A program made the position numbers and the translations under genes. Shown piece after piece: positions 8,223-18,831 of a stretch of 64,000 nt of DNA (position 1 is the stretch's first letter; every line of letters starts with the position of its first letter). This stretch comes from Hahella sp. KA22 (GTDB taxonomy: Bacteria; Pseudomonadota; Gammaproteobacteria; Pseudomonadales; Oleiphilaceae). The notes under the pieces were generated by a model. It was not told the DNA's origin and ran no database searches. It worked only from the letters and a program-made list of their open reading frames with translations. The DNA lies in contig NZ_CP035490.1 of assembly GCF_004135205.1 (NCBI RefSeq), positions 1,567,501-1,631,500 of the forward strand, in the 5' to 3' direction.

Positions 8223-9800
8223 ATGGAACTTCGTGAAGAAATCAAACGCCGCCGTACATTCGCTATTATTTCTCACCCTGATGCGGGTAAAACCACCATT
8301 ACTGAGAAAGTACTCTTACATGGTGGGGCGCTGCAGAAAGCCGGTACAGTAAAAGGTAAGAAATCCGGCCAATTTGCGAAGTCCGACTGGATGGAAATGG
8401 AAAAAGAGCGGGGGATCTCCGTAACCACTTCCGTTATGCAGTTCCCTTATGACGATTCTCTGGTAAACCTGCTTGATACTCCGGGCCACGAAGACTTCTC
8501 TGAAGATACCTATCGTACTTTGACTGCGGTTGACTCGTGTTTAATGGTCATAGACAGCGCAAAGGGCGTTGAGGAGCGCACCATCAAACTTATGGAAGTT
8601 ACGCGGTTGCGCGATACGCCAATCATTACTTTCATGAATAAACTCGACCGCGATATTCGAGATCCAATGGAGTTGCTGGATGAGGTCGAGGGCGTACTGA
8701 AAATTAAGTGCGCGCCCATTTCTTGGCCCATTGGCATGGGCAAGGGATTCAAAGGTGTCTATCACCTTCTTCGGGATGAGGTCATTTTATACCAGACTGG
8801 TAAGGGGCATACTCTCCAGGATGGACGCACGATTAAGGGCCTGGATAACCCTGAACTGGATCAGGTGCTTGGCTCGGATGCAGGGAATTTGCGTGGTGAA
8901 ATTGAATTACTGCAAGGCGCTTCTCATGAGTTTGATCATCAGGCCTTTTGGGCGGGTGAGTTGACGCCAGTATTTTTTGGCACTGCGCTAGGTAACTTTG
9001 GCGTTGATCATATGCTGGATGGCTTGGTGGCGTGGGCTCCATCTCCCCAGCCCAGAGAGACTGACAAGCGTGTTGTTGAAGCGGAAGACGAAAAGTTCTC
9101 TGGCTTTGTATTTAAAATACAGGCGAATATGGACCCGCTTCATCGTGACCGTATTGCTTTCTTGAGGGTCTGTTCAGGTCGCTACGAACAGGGCATGAAA
9201 ATAAAGCATGTGCGTCTGGGTAAAGACGTTCGTATTGCTGATGCGCTGACATTCATGGCGGGAGATCGAACTCGGGCGGAAGAGGCATTCGCAGGCGACA
9301 TTATTGGTTTGCACAATCACGGTACTATCCAGATTGGCGATACGTTTAGCGAAGGGGAGGAGTTTAAGTTTAGCGGTATTCCTAACTTCGCCCCTGAACT
9401 GTTTCGCCGTATTCGTCTGAAGGACCCGTTGAAGTCCAAACAATTGCAAAAAGGTCTGATTCAGTTGTCTGAAGAAGGTGCTGTGCAGGTATTCAGGCCA
9501 CTCAATAACAATGACTTGATTGTTGGGGCGGTGGGAATGTTGCAGTTTGATGTGGTAGTTCATCGTCTCAAATCTGAGTACAAAGTGGACGCGGTGTATG
9601 AGCCAGTCAACGTTGCCACTGCACGCTGGGTTGAAGCGAAAGATGCGAAAAAGCTGGATGAGTTTAAACGGAAAGTGTCCGAAAATTTGTCTCTGGATGG
9701 GGGCGACAGCCTGACCTATCTGGCTCCGACGAATGTCAACTTGCAGCTGGCGATGGAGCGTTATCCGGATGTTCAATTCAGGAAGACAAGGGAACATTAA
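8223..9800 (+). CDS. prfC: Peptide chain release factor 3 (RF3)
   Basis: A 525-residue translational GTPase that recycles RF1/RF2 from the ribosome after termination. GTP-binding motifs in order: G1 HPDAGKTT (18-25), G2 with the RGIS switch, G3 DTPGHEDF (about 80), G4 NKLD (about 140). RF3-specific features include the [13 protein letters not shown] segment after G1 and the C-terminal domain III ending FRKTREH. ATG 8223 matches the family N-terminus [19 protein letters not shown]; upstream in-frame codons belong to the promoter region. The TatD-family gene follows after 11 nt. Confidence 0.97.
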   Translation: MELREEIKRRRTFAIISHPDAGKTTITEKVLLHGGALQKAGTVKGKKSGQFAKSDWMEMEKERGISVTTSVMQFPYDDSLVNLLDTPGHEDFSEDTYRTLTAVDSCLMVIDSAKGVEERTIKLMEVTRLRDTPIITFMNKLDRDIRDPMELLDEVEGVLKIKCAPISWPIGMGKGFKGVYHLLRDEVILYQTGKGHTLQDGRTIKGLDNPELDQVLGSDAGNLRGEIELLQGASHEFDHQAFWAGELTPVFFGTALGNFGVDHMLDGLVAWAPSPQPRETDKRVVEAEDEKFSGFVFKIQANMDPLHRDRIAFLRVCSGRYEQGMKIKHVRLGKDVRIADALTFMAGDRTRAEEAFAGDIIGLHNHGTIQIGDTFSEGEEFKFSGIPNFAPELFRRIRLKDPLKSKQLQKGLIQLSEEGAVQVFRPLNNNDLIVGAVGMLQFDVVVHRLKSEYKVDAVYEPVNVATARWVEAKDAKKLDEFKRKVSENLSLDGGDSLTYLAPTNVNLQLAMERYPDVQFRKTREH

Positions 9801-9811
9801 GGACATTGGCG

Positions 9812-10594
9812 ATGGCGGTTTACATTGACAGCCATTGCCACTTTGACTTTCCCGGCTTCGATAACGACAGAGAAGAAGTCCTGCGCCATGCTCAGGAGTT
9901 GGGGATAAAGCGAATTATTACACCCTCTGTAGGCGTCCAAAATTGGGCGCGTATATCTCAGATGGCTGCGCGTTATGATGGGGTCAATTTCGCGCTGGGT
10001 ATTCATCCTCTCTACCTGTACGAGCACTCCGTGTTTCATCTGGATGACCTAGCTGAGAGGTTGTGTAGTCAGCGTGAGGATATTTCAGCGGTCGGGGAGT
10101 GCGGGCTTGACGCAACGGTAGACATTGCCTTTGACGTGCAGCGCTTTTTTTTGCGCGAACAGCTCAGGATGGCGAAAGCGAGTGATCTTTCCGTAATTCT
10201 TCACTCAAGAAAGACCCATAGCCAGCTTGCCAGGCTGGTCAAGGAATCTGGCGTTAAGAGGGGGGTGGTGCACGCCTTTTCGGGAAGTTACGAAGAGGGA
10301 ATGCAGTTTGTGAAACTGGGGCTCAAATTAGGGGTTGGCGGCGTTATCACCTATGAGCGAGCGCAGAAAACCAGAAAAGCGATCTCCAGGCTTCCATTGG
10401 AGTCTTTGCTGTTGGAGACTGACGCCCCGGATATGCCTTTATGTGGTCGGCAAGGGCGGCGTAATTCTCCTGAGTTTATTCCCCAAATATTTGATGCGCT
10501 GTGCGCCTTGAGAGAAGAGCCCCCAGAACAGATATCCGATGCTGTTCTGCAAAACACAATCGAGACGTTCGGTCTACCAAATCTTGATATGTGA
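9812..10594 (+). CDS. TatD-family metal-dependent hydrolase (YjjV-like)
   Basis: A 260-residue TIM-barrel enzyme. Metal ligands are visible: H8-x-H10 in DSHCHFDF, Glu in GECGLD, His in ILHSRKTH, His in VVHAFSG, and Asp in LETDAPDMPL. The family contains 3'-5' DNA/RNA exonucleases and D-Tyr-tRNA deacylase-like activities; YjjV itself is poorly characterised. In E. coli yjjV lies in the same general neighbourhood as holD-rimI-prfC. ATG 9812 is 8 nt from AAGGA and is preferred to the TTG at 9806, which is only 2 nt from it. Confidence 0.9.
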   Translation: MAVYIDSHCHFDFPGFDNDREEVLRHAQELGIKRIITPSVGVQNWARISQMAARYDGVNFALGIHPLYLYEHSVFHLDDLAERLCSQREDISAVGECGLDATVDIAFDVQRFFLREQLRMAKASDLSVILHSRKTHSQLARLVKESGVKRGVVHAFSGSYEEGMQFVKLGLKLGVGGVITYERAQKTRKAISRLPLESLLLETDAPDMPLCGRQGRRNSPEFIPQIFDALCALREEPPEQISDAVLQNTIETFGLPNLDM

Positions 10595-10657
10595 CCTTGG
10601 CATTGCGTTGCCGCGTAATTAATTGGATTTAGAGTAGCAATTGAGCAGGAAGTGCAA

Positions 10658-10824
10658 TATAATCCTGCGCCCGGATTTGCAATATAGTTAGGAACTTTGG
10701 CGAAGCCCCGAAGCCGAAGTTCCGAAAAGTCAGAACGTCGTTGCAACTTTCCCTGAAGGAAAGGAGTTGCGTGCGTTTTATTTGGATTAATCAGCCGAGA
10801 ATTTAAGAGTAAGGCGGGATTTAA
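10658..10824 (+). promoter_or_regulatory. Promoter region and structured leader of rplM-rpsI
   Basis: A TATAAT box lies at 10658-10663 with a poor -35. The transcribed leader of about 150 nt folds into two clear hairpins: GGAACTT (10691-10697) with AAGTTCC (10717-10723), and GCAACTTTCC (10743-10752) with GGAA...AGTTGC (10758-10770). E. coli L13 is known to repress its own operon through its mRNA leader. These hairpins are candidates for the equivalent site here (inference). Confidence 0.55.
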
Positions 10825-11253
10825 ATGAAAACGATCAGCGCTAAGCCAGAAACCGTAAAGCGTGACTGGTATGTTATAGACGCGACCGACAAGACGCTTG
10901 GACGTCTTTCTACTGAAATCGCCCGTCGCTTGAGGGGCAAGCACAAAGCGGAATATACCCCTCATGTTGACACTGGGGATTACATCGTTGTAGTAAACGC
11001 AGAAAAAGTGCGTGTGACTGGCAACAAAGCACAAGACAAAATGTACTATCGCCACACAGGCTATCCTGGCGGCTTGAAAGAAATGTCTTTCGATAAGCTG
11101 ATTCAACATGCTCCAGAGCGTGTTATCGAAACAGCTGTTAAAGGCATGATGCCGCGCAATCCTTTAGGTCGTGCGATGCTGAAAAAGCTCAAGGTATACG
11201 CTTCGGCTGAACACCCGCATACCGCTCAGCAACCGATTGAACTGAAAATTTAA
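10825..11253 (+). CDS. rplM: 50S ribosomal protein L13 (uL13)
   Basis: 142 residues, exactly the usual gammaproteobacterial length. The N-terminus [20 protein letters not shown] and the blocks [25 protein letters not shown] and MMPRNPLGR are diagnostic of L13, an early-assembling 50S protein that binds 23S rRNA. It forms a two-gene operon with rpsI (11 nt gap), as in nearly all bacteria. The long structured leader upstream may allow autoregulation. Confidence 0.99.
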   Translation: MKTISAKPETVKRDWYVIDATDKTLGRLSTEIARRLRGKHKAEYTPHVDTGDYIVVVNAEKVRVTGNKAQDKMYYRHTGYPGGLKEMSFDKLIQHAPERVIETAVKGMMPRNPLGRAMLKKLKVYASAEHPHTAQQPIELKI

Positions 11254-11264
11254 GGAAGGTGGAT

Positions 11265-11657
11265 ATGTCTGTTACTCAATACTACGGTACCGGTCGTCGT
11301 AAAACTTCGACTGCTCGCGTCTTCCTGAGACCCGGTAGCGGAAAAATCACTGTGAACCAGACTGATTTGGATTCGTACTTTGGTCGCGAAACTGCTCGCA
11401 TGGTTGTGCGTCAGCCTTTAGAGCTGTTAGAGGCTATTGGCAACTTTGACGTTTTTGTTACCGTTAAAGGCGGCGGTCCTTCTGGTCAGGCAGGCGCAAT
11501 TCGTCACGGTATTACTCGTGCGCTGATTCAGTATGATGAAGCGAATCGCTCTCCGCTGCGTAAAGCCGGTTACGTTACTCGCGATGCTCGTGAAGTTGAG
11601 CGTAAGAAAGTCGGTCTGCGTAAAGCGCGTAAGCGTCCGCAATTCTCCAAGCGTTAA
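11265..11657 (+). CDS. rpsI: 30S ribosomal protein S9 (uS9)
   Basis: 130 residues. The N-terminus [20 protein letters not shown] and the C-terminus [17 protein letters not shown] are typical; the basic tail reaches into the P site and contacts the anticodon stem of peptidyl tRNA. ATG 11265 follows AAGGAAGG at good spacing; the in-frame GTG at 11259 overlaps that ribosome-binding site and is rejected. A strong terminator follows. Confidence 0.99.
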   Translation: MSVTQYYGTGRRKTSTARVFLRPGSGKITVNQTDLDSYFGRETARMVVRQPLELLEAIGNFDVFVTVKGGGPSGQAGAIRHGITRALIQYDEANRSPLRKAGYVTRDAREVERKKVGLRKARKRPQFSKR

Positions 11658-11674
11658 TCGATACGCTAAAAATA

Positions 11675-11703
11675 AAAAGCCCGGTAGTCCGGGCTTTTTT
11701 GTT
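11675..11703 (+). terminator. Rho-independent terminator after rpsI
   Basis: A 10-bp stem AAAAGCCCGG / CCGGGCTTTT with loop TAGT and a following T-run. It closes the rplM-rpsI operon. Confidence 0.95.
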
Positions 11704-11791
11704 TCCGCTGAGCATAAGCGAAAACCGTCCGACGGATATTTAACTTGGATCAATATTGTTGAGACAACGCCACGTCGCACGCGCGTCGTCC

Positions 11792-11820
11792 TTGTATCGA
11801 TAAGGCATTTTAATTAGTAT
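11792..11820 (+). promoter_or_regulatory. Putative promoter of petABC
   Basis: TTGTAT (11792-11797), a 17-bp spacer and TAGTAT (11815-11820), about 85 nt before petA. It is the best sigma-70-like pair in the 200-bp gap. Confidence 0.5.
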
Positions 11821-11905
11821 GTCAGCCGGATTTTACGCCTGAAGAAATAAGAGCATAATGGCCTGATTTTGGCCTCAAATTGCTGCCTGATGGGAGAAAC
11901 CTAGT

Positions 11906-12487
11906 ATGACGAAAGACGACGTGAACAAGAGCCGCCGTCGTTTTCTGGTGGGAGCAACCTCGGTCGTAGGAGGTATCGGCGCCATCGGCGCGGCGGTGCC
12001 TTTTGTCGCTTCCTGGAACCCAAGCGCGAAAGCGAAAGCCGCTGGTGCGCCTGTTAAGGTTAATATCAGTAAACTTGAACCCGGTCAACAAATGACGGTT
12101 GAATGGCGGGGCAAGCCTGTCTGGGTGGTGCGCAGAACGCCAGAAATGTTGCAAGGGCTGGATTCGATTACGGACGATTTGCAGGACCCGCAATCTGAAA
12201 AGCCGCAACAACCCGCTTACGCTCAAAACGCTCACCGCTCCATCAAAGATGAATACGTCATACTCGTAGGAATCTGTACTCACTTGGGTTGCTCTCCGAA
12301 ATTCATGCCGGAAGTTATTCCTGATGAAACCGTTGGTGGGTTTTATTGTCCTTGTCACGGCAGCAAGTTTGACTTCGCTGGAAGGGTCTTCAAAGGCGTA
12401 CCTGCTCCCAAGAATCTTGAAGTGCCTCCCCACATGTATGTTGATGACGTGAACCTCATCGTAGGTGAAGACAAGGAGAACGCATAA
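11906..12487 (+). CDS. petA: Ubiquinol-cytochrome c reductase, Rieske iron-sulfur subunit
   Basis: The 193-residue Rieske subunit of the bc1 complex, which takes one electron from ubiquinol at the Qo site and passes it to cytochrome c1. The N-terminus carries a twin-arginine-type signal anchor (SRRRFLVG) followed by a Gly/Ala-rich transmembrane helix. The [2Fe-2S] ligands lie in the boxes CTHLGC and CPCHGS, both intact. The start is supported by GGGAGAAA upstream. The stop overlaps the petB start as TAATG, so translation is coupled. Confidence 0.97.
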   Translation: MTKDDVNKSRRRFLVGATSVVGGIGAIGAAVPFVASWNPSAKAKAAGAPVKVNISKLEPGQQMTVEWRGKPVWVVRRTPEMLQGLDSITDDLQDPQSEKPQQPAYAQNAHRSIKDEYVILVGICTHLGCSPKFMPEVIPDETVGGFYCPCHGSKFDFAGRVFKGVPAPKNLEVPPHMYVDDVNLIVGEDKENA

Positions 12488-13719
12488 TGCAGAAGCTTAT
12501 TCAGTGGATCGATGATCGTTTGCCTGTCGTCGATGCCTTCGAAAAGCACATGAGCAAGTACTATGCGCCTAAAAACTTTAACGTATGGTATTTCTTCGGC
12601 TCGTTGTCTTTAGTTGTTCTTGTTAATCAGCTACTTACAGGTATTTGGTTGACTATGAGCTACAACCCTACTGCTGAAGGGGCGTTCGCTTCAGTAGAGT
12701 ACATTATGCGTGACGTGGAGTTTGGGTGGCTCATTCGATTGATGCACTCAACTGGCGCATCAGCATTCTTTGTCGTTGTCTACCTGCATATGTTCCGCGG
12801 GCTCATGTATGGCTCATATAAAAAGCCTCGTGAGTTAGTTTGGATCTTCGGTATGACAATTTATCTGTGTTTGATGGCTGAGGCTTTCCTTGGTTATTTG
12901 TTGCCTTGGGGGCAGATGTCGTACTGGGGGGCGCAGGTAATCGTTTCTCTGTTCGGCGCAATACCCTATGTGGGTGAAGATCTGGCTCAGTGGATCAGGG
13001 GTGACTACCTGATTTCAGGTATTACTCTTAACCGGTTCTTTGCTCTACACGTTATCGCTTTGCCAATCGTACTGCTTGGTCTGGTTGTTCTGCACATTCT
13101 TGCTCTTCATGAAGTCGGCTCTAACAATCCTGATGGCGTTGAGATCAAGAAGAACAAAGATGAGAATGGTATTCCGAAAGACGGTATTCCTTTCCATCCA
13201 TACTACACGGTGCATGACATCGTGGCCTTGGTTGTCTTCCTCTTCGTATTCTGTGTGGTGGTGTTCTACTTCCCTGAAATGAATGGGTACTTCCTGGAAA
13301 AGCCGAACTTTGAACCGGCCAACCCTCTGAAGACGCCTGAGCACATTGCTCCTGTCTGGTATTTCACGCCTTTCTACGCCATGTTGCGGGCAATTACTTA
13401 TCCTTTGTTTGGTGTTGATGCGAAATTCTGGGGTGTGGTTGTAATGGGCGCCGCGATTGCGATTCTCTTCGTGTTGCCGTGGCTGGATCGCAGCCCTGTT
13501 AAGTCTATCCGTTACAAAGGTGTGATGAGTAAGGTTGCATTGCTGGTATTTGCAGTGAGCTTTGTGATTCTGGGTGTTTGCGGCGCACTGCCCGCTAACG
13601 AGCAACCCAGCTGGATGGCTCCTCTGTTTACAGGCTTGTATTTCGCTTACTTCCTATTAATGCCTTGGTATACCAGAGCTGAAAAGACTAAACCTGTACC
13701 AGAGAGGGTGACTCACTAA
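12487..13719 (+). CDS. petB: Ubiquinol-cytochrome c reductase, cytochrome b subunit
   Basis: A 410-residue full-length cytochrome b with eight to nine transmembrane helices. The haem-binding histidines are seen in helix B (LMHSTGAS and VYLHMFRG) and helix D (FALHVIALP and VLHILALHEVG). The Qo-site loop reads PVWYF with Val at residue 290, in place of the Glu of the PEWY motif of mitochondria and alphaproteobacteria; Val here is also seen in other beta/gammaproteobacteria. Cytochromes b and c1 are separate genes, not fused. TAATG overlaps at both ends couple translation with petA and petC. Confidence 0.98.
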   Translation: MQKLIQWIDDRLPVVDAFEKHMSKYYAPKNFNVWYFFGSLSLVVLVNQLLTGIWLTMSYNPTAEGAFASVEYIMRDVEFGWLIRLMHSTGASAFFVVVYLHMFRGLMYGSYKKPRELVWIFGMTIYLCLMAEAFLGYLLPWGQMSYWGAQVIVSLFGAIPYVGEDLAQWIRGDYLISGITLNRFFALHVIALPIVLLGLVVLHILALHEVGSNNPDGVEIKKNKDENGIPKDGIPFHPYYTVHDIVALVVFLFVFCVVVFYFPEMNGYFLEKPNFEPANPLKTPEHIAPVWYFTPFYAMLRAITYPLFGVDAKFWGVVVMGAAIAILFVLPWLDRSPVKSIRYKGVMSKVALLVFAVSFVILGVCGALPANEQPSWMAPLFTGLYFAYFLLMPWYTRAEKTKPVPERVTH

Positions 13720-14477
13720 TGAAAAGCATACTGAAAGTTCTGCTTCTCTCGTGTGTGACGTCTCTTGCATACGCCTCCGGCGGTGGAGATGTCCACTTAG
13801 ATCATGTGGATGTTGATATTCGTGATAAGCCTTCTATGCAAAGAGGGGCCGCGCTGTTTACCAACTACTGCATGGGCTGTCACTCTTTAAAATACTCTCG
13901 TTATGAGCGTGTAGCGGATGATATCGGCATTCCGCACAATCTTTACGAGCAGAATCTGATCTTTGGCGATGCGAAGATTGGACAGTTGATGGATATCGCT
14001 ATGGCTCCTTCCATGGCGAAAGGCTGGTTTGGTGCCGCGCCCCCTGATCTGACGTTGGTCTCCAGATTGCGCGGACCAAATTGGTTGTATAGCTATCTAC
14101 GTGGGTTCTATAAAGATGAGTCTCGTCCATGGGGGGTCAACAACGTTGTGTTTAAAGACGTTGGTATGCCTCATGTTCTGGTTGGTCTGCAGGGCTTGTG
14201 CGCTGAAAAGCCGGAACTGGGCAGCAAAGCGGGTATTGATCCTTTAAGTGGTGTTGTAGTTGGCGCGCCGGGTTGTAAGTCATTTGCTACAACGGGCAGC
14301 ATGGAGCCCCAGGAGTATGATGCTGCGATACGCGACATGGTCAATTTCCTGGCCTATGTGGGTGAACCGTCGAGACTGGAAAGTGAAGACATCGCTCCGT
14401 TTGTATTGTTGTTCCTGGTGATTCTGTTCGTTCCTGCATACCTCCTCAACAGAGAATATTGGAAAGACGTTCACTAG
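13719..14477 (+). CDS. petC: Ubiquinol-cytochrome c reductase, cytochrome c1 subunit
   Basis: 252 residues. A cleavable signal peptide ends at about residue 19 (SLAYA). The c-type haem motif is CMGCH, followed by SLKYSRY. The axial methionine candidate is in the IAMAPSMAKGWFGAAPPDLT segment, split here as MAPSMAKGWFG and APPDLT. A single C-terminal transmembrane helix (FVLLFLVILFVPAYLL) anchors it to the periplasmic face. It receives electrons from the Rieske centre. Last gene of petABC, with a terminator-like hairpin about 35 nt after the stop. Confidence 0.97.
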   Translation: MKSILKVLLLSCVTSLAYASGGGDVHLDHVDVDIRDKPSMQRGAALFTNYCMGCHSLKYSRYERVADDIGIPHNLYEQNLIFGDAKIGQLMDIAMAPSMAKGWFGAAPPDLTLVSRLRGPNWLYSYLRGFYKDESRPWGVNNVVFKDVGMPHVLVGLQGLCAEKPELGSKAGIDPLSGVVVGAPGCKSFATTGSMEPQEYDAAIRDMVNFLAYVGEPSRLESEDIAPFVLLFLVILFVPAYLLNREYWKDVH

Positions 14478-14487
14478 TCTTTTCGTG

Positions 14488-14547
14488 TATAATGTTCGAC
14501 CTTGGATAAAAGCTCCAGCATCGGTTGCCCCGATGCTGGAATTTTTC
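14488..14547 (+). promoter_or_regulatory. TATAAT box followed by a terminator hairpin between petC and sspA
   Basis: A perfect TATAAT (14488-14493) lies before a strong hairpin (CCAGCATCGG / CCGATGCTGG, about 14515-14539) followed by ATTTTTC. The hairpin is the petC terminator. If the -10 box is the sspA promoter, its transcript would begin just before the hairpin and could be attenuated there. No strong -35 is visible. Confidence 0.6.
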
Positions 14548-14587
14548 TTTCTGAATAATTTGAGTTACAAGCGACCGAGGTAATTCT

Positions 14588-15220
14588 ATGGGAGTCGTGA
14601 CCAAACGGTCATCAATGACATTTTTTTCTGATCCGCAGAGCCACTACAGTCATAGAGTCCGTATTGTTTTGGCTGAGAAAGGTGTGGCGGTGGATATCAT
14701 CGATGTTGATCCTGATGATAAGCCTGCGGAGATTGCCGACCTAAATCCTTATAACACGCTGCCAACCTTGGTGGATCGTGAGCTGTCGCTGTACGAACCA
14801 AACATCATGATGGAGTATCTGGATGAGCGTTTCCCTCATCCGCCGCTTTTGCCGGTATATCCGGTTGCGCGGGCGCAGAGCCGTTTGTTGATGTACCGAA
14901 TCCAAAAAGATTGGTGCAGTCTGGCGGATGTCGTTCTGAAAGGTAAATCAGATACTGCCGAGGTTGAAGGGGCGCGCAAACAGCTTCGTGAAAGTTTGAT
15001 AGCCGCCGCCCCGATCTTTTCTGAGAAGCCGTATTTCATGAGCGAAGAGTTTACAATTGTAGACTGCTGCGTCGCCCCACTATTGTGGCGTCTAAAGCTC
15101 ATGAAGATTGAGCTTCCTGAAAAGCCGGCTAAACCGCTGATCAAGTATATGGACCGCCTGTTCTCCCGTGAGTCCTTCAAAGCTAGCCTGTCCGATATCG
15201 AACAGGAAATGTTTAGCTGA
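14588..15220 (+). CDS. sspA: Stringent starvation protein A
   Basis: 210 residues with a glutathione-S-transferase fold. The N-terminal thioredoxin-like half contains [20 protein letters not shown] and the cis-proline segment NTLPTLVD, with [21 protein letters not shown] typical of SspA (motifs quoted in parts of one stretch). SspA binds RNA polymerase and changes promoter use in stationary phase and acid stress; it lacks GST catalytic function in studied cases. Located directly downstream of petABC and upstream of sspB, a common gammaproteobacterial order. Confidence 0.95.
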   Translation: MGVVTKRSSMTFFSDPQSHYSHRVRIVLAEKGVAVDIIDVDPDDKPAEIADLNPYNTLPTLVDRELSLYEPNIMMEYLDERFPHPPLLPVYPVARAQSRLLMYRIQKDWCSLADVVLKGKSDTAEVEGARKQLRESLIAAAPIFSEKPYFMSEEFTIVDCCVAPLLWRLKLMKIELPEKPAKPLIKYMDRLFSRESFKASLSDIEQEMFS

Positions 15221-15233
15221 TACTTCTAACTGA

Positions 15234-15254
15234 AGGGGTCTATGCAAGACCCCT
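15234..15254 (+). promoter_or_regulatory. Small hairpin between sspA and sspB
   Basis: AGGGGTC (15234-15240) pairs with GACCCCT (15248-15254). No T-run follows, so it is more likely an mRNA-stability or partial-attenuation structure than a terminator. Confidence 0.5.
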
Positions 15255-15281
15255 AAAGCTCAAATTGAATTGGCAATACCA

Positions 15282-15704
15282 ATGACTCCCAGTCGTCCCT
15301 ATTTGTTGCGAGCTCTGAACGAGTGGATTCTTGATAATCATCTAACGCCTTATGTGGTTGTGGATGCGTCGCTTCAGGGCGTAGATGTGCCACGTGACTT
15401 TGTGAGCAACGGCCAAATTGTGCTTAACATCAGTCCACAAGCCGTGCGCGGTTTGAACATAGGTAATGATTATCTTGAGTTTAGCGCTCGTTTTGGCGGC
15501 GTGCCGCGTCAAGTGTCCGTTCCGATAATGGCGGTATTGGCGATATACGCGAAGGAAAACGGTCAGGGCATGGTCTTCGGTTCTGAGCCGGGCGGAGCGC
15601 CTGAGCCGCCTAGCAATAAAGGTAAGCCGGGATCTTCTCCAACGCCTCCACCGAAAGGCGGAGGGCGAGATGGCTCAAAACCGAGCTTGAAGATAGTTAA
15701 GTAA
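15282..15704 (+). CDS. sspB: ClpXP protease specificity-enhancing factor SspB
   Basis: 140 residues. SspB binds the ssrA tag of stalled-ribosome products and delivers them to ClpXP. The folded domain (about 1-105) starts SRPYLLRALNEWILDN, as in the family. A Pro/Gly-rich flexible linker follows, and the last residues KPSLKIVK form the XB tail that docks on the ClpX zinc domain (family consensus LRVVK-like). ATG 15282 is chosen because homologues begin MT-x-x-RPYLLRA; the in-frame TTG at 15270 is not supported. Confidence 0.94.
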   Translation: MTPSRPYLLRALNEWILDNHLTPYVVVDASLQGVDVPRDFVSNGQIVLNISPQAVRGLNIGNDYLEFSARFGGVPRQVSVPIMAVLAIYAKENGQGMVFGSEPGGAPEPPSNKGKPGSSPTPPPKGGGRDGSKPSLKIVK

Positions 15705-15729
15705 GCGATTAAAGCTTTAGAGTCTGAAG

Positions 15730-15771
15730 AGCCGGAAGTATGGTGAAAGCTATGCTTCCGGCTTTTTTGTT
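15730..15771. terminator. Bidirectional terminator between sspB and diaA
   Basis: The stem AGCCGGAAGTAT / ATGCTTCCGGCT is flanked by T-rich sequence on the + side (TTTTTTG). It sits between the convergent sspB and diaA genes and can serve both, though the T-run is better for sspB. Confidence 0.85.
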
Positions 15772-15774
15772 GAG

Positions 15775-16792
<1,018 letters not shown>

Positions 16793-16793
<1 letters not shown>

Positions 16794-18649
16794 TATTGAG
16801 AGATTGGCTCTGGGCTGTTTAACTCTGCTTTCGCCACGCCTCTCTCAAAGATCGCCCATTCCAGAATGCGGCGAATTTGCTGGGCGTCATTCATAAATAG
16901 ATTTCCTGTTGCGCCTTGTATCTGGCTGTCAGGGAATTGCCGCATGAGGCTGAGTCGTGGTGCGATAGTGTAAGCGTCGGCGCCCATTGCATACAGTCTT
17001 TCATAGCGAGTGGTGTCCGCGACATAACGAATATCTTGTTTGAGTGGCAATGACTGGCTCAATAACCAGGGCGTTTCCGTAAAATGAATGCCATTCAAAT
17101 CATGGTCTTTGTCTGGTTGAGGGACGCCACCGTAAATTTGCGATGTGGCGTAAACAGGCAAGTCGCTGGCATAGTGAAACAGCAGTAAGGGTTTTAGCTG
17201 TCTGGCCACATAAGGCGTAGAGATCATGATGATCGCATCAATGTCCTGTCGGCGGCGCGGCTCATACTCAAATTTACCAGCAACTGACTTCAGCTTTCTG
17301 GCTCTTTGCTTGCTTGCGTTGATCTGCAGCAGATGGGCGATACCGTCTGAATAGTTTTCGCCCTCTACATATTTGTATGGGATGGGTAAAGGTAGGTTGG
17401 CTGCTTCATATTCTCTGTCCAGTACGCTGGCGAGTTTTATCGCCCATGGCGAGTCAGGATAAATCACTGCGACGCCGCGTTTTCCTTCCGACATCAGCTT
17501 TCTGGCTATTTGGCGAACTTCGTCTTCGGCGGCCAGCCCGTATTGGTACATGCCGGGAGGTGGAGTGACGCCTTCGTCCAGGTAATTCAATGCGAGCACA
17601 GGGGGATCAAGTTCGGGGAATCCTGCGAGCTGGGCGACGGCCTCTTTCTCCAGTGGGCCAATAATCAGGTCGTAGCCTTCCAGCTGCAACGAGAGATAGA
17701 GGTCGGCGATATTTTCGATAGAGCCTGAGTCTATAATTTGAATTTCCGGTCCTTGTCCGTTGCTCTCGCTGCTGTTGATATCCTGGTAGTAGGCCGCCAG
17801 GAAGCCGTCGCGAATAGCTTCCCCTGCTTTGGCCAGATTGCCGCTTAGCGGCGCCAGCAGTGCGATTTTGCTGGGGCGCTCATTGGGCAGCTCTGCGAGC
17901 ATCTTGAGTTCGGCGGGGAGTCTTTTTGCTGCGGGATGATCGGCCCATTGCTGGCGCCAGCTTTTCAGGGCCGCCAGTTGCATTTCCAGGCTGAACTGGT
18001 TTTGGCGTACGGCGGTAATCAGTTCAAGCCAGCCGCGCCAGTCATAGTCTTGCGCTGTTTCCAGCGCGCGGCTCAGCTCCAAGCTGGGCGTGGCGCGCAA
18101 GGCGTTCCAAGCGTCATCCAGTACATGCCAATACTCTTCTCCAGTATAGAGGCCTGATGCGTAAACAAGGAGCTGTGCGGCGTCCAATGAAGAGCCTGTC
18201 GCCATAAGCGCTTTGGCGTGCAATTCATTGGCGCGAAGCTGAATGTCCACTGGTCGGCTGGCGAAAGCGCCTGATGGGGCTGCGTTGAAATAAGAAAGGG
18301 CTTGGTCTGGTCGGTTCTGCTCCAGGGCCAGTGTGGCGCCGAGGATAATATACTGTTCCATTTGGGGCAGGGTCAGGGTGGTGGAATTGATGGAGTCCAC
18401 CACTTTTTGTGCGTTTGCGTGGTCGCCTCGCGCCAGGTAAATGTCCAGCGCTTTTAATTTATGGTTGGCCTGCTCGGGCGGTAGCGTATTTTGAGCAAGC
18501 TGGAGCTCTCTTTCCGCTTCGTCCTGAGAAGTTGCGCCTTGCGAGCTGGAGTCGCCGCCTTTGACGGGTAAGCCCTCACAGCCGCTTAAAAAAGACAGGA
18601 GTAATGTTAAAAGCAGGACGTGCAATGGATAATTATGTTTTCGCTGCAT
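16793..18649 (-). CDS. lpoA: Penicillin-binding protein activator LpoA (outer-membrane lipoprotein)
   Basis: 618 residues. The lipoprotein signal ends in the lipobox LSGC at about residue 23, predicting an outer-membrane lipoprotein. The N-terminal half (about 40-250) is helical and TPR-like. The C-terminal half (about 265-600) is a periplasmic-binding-protein type I fold beginning KIALLAPLSGNLAKAGEAI. In E. coli LpoA reaches through the peptidoglycan and stimulates the bifunctional synthase PBP1A. ATG 18649 gives a normal signal peptide; an in-frame TTG at 18667 would lengthen it. Followed by yraN and diaA in one minus-strand operon and divergent from rsmI. Confidence 0.92.
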
Positions 18650-18831
18650 GCGCTTACCAGAGAGCAATAGTTATAAGTCAGGCCGGTTTTATGGTTAACT
18701 TAGGCCGGCCGCGGCGGTTATATAATGGCGGCGATATGCGAGAAGCCGAGTGTAAATATAAAAGCAACGGCCATTCTAGCAAAGGCCAAGGTTGGGGTGG
18801 AAATTTCAGTTATTAACAAGATGAAAGAATT

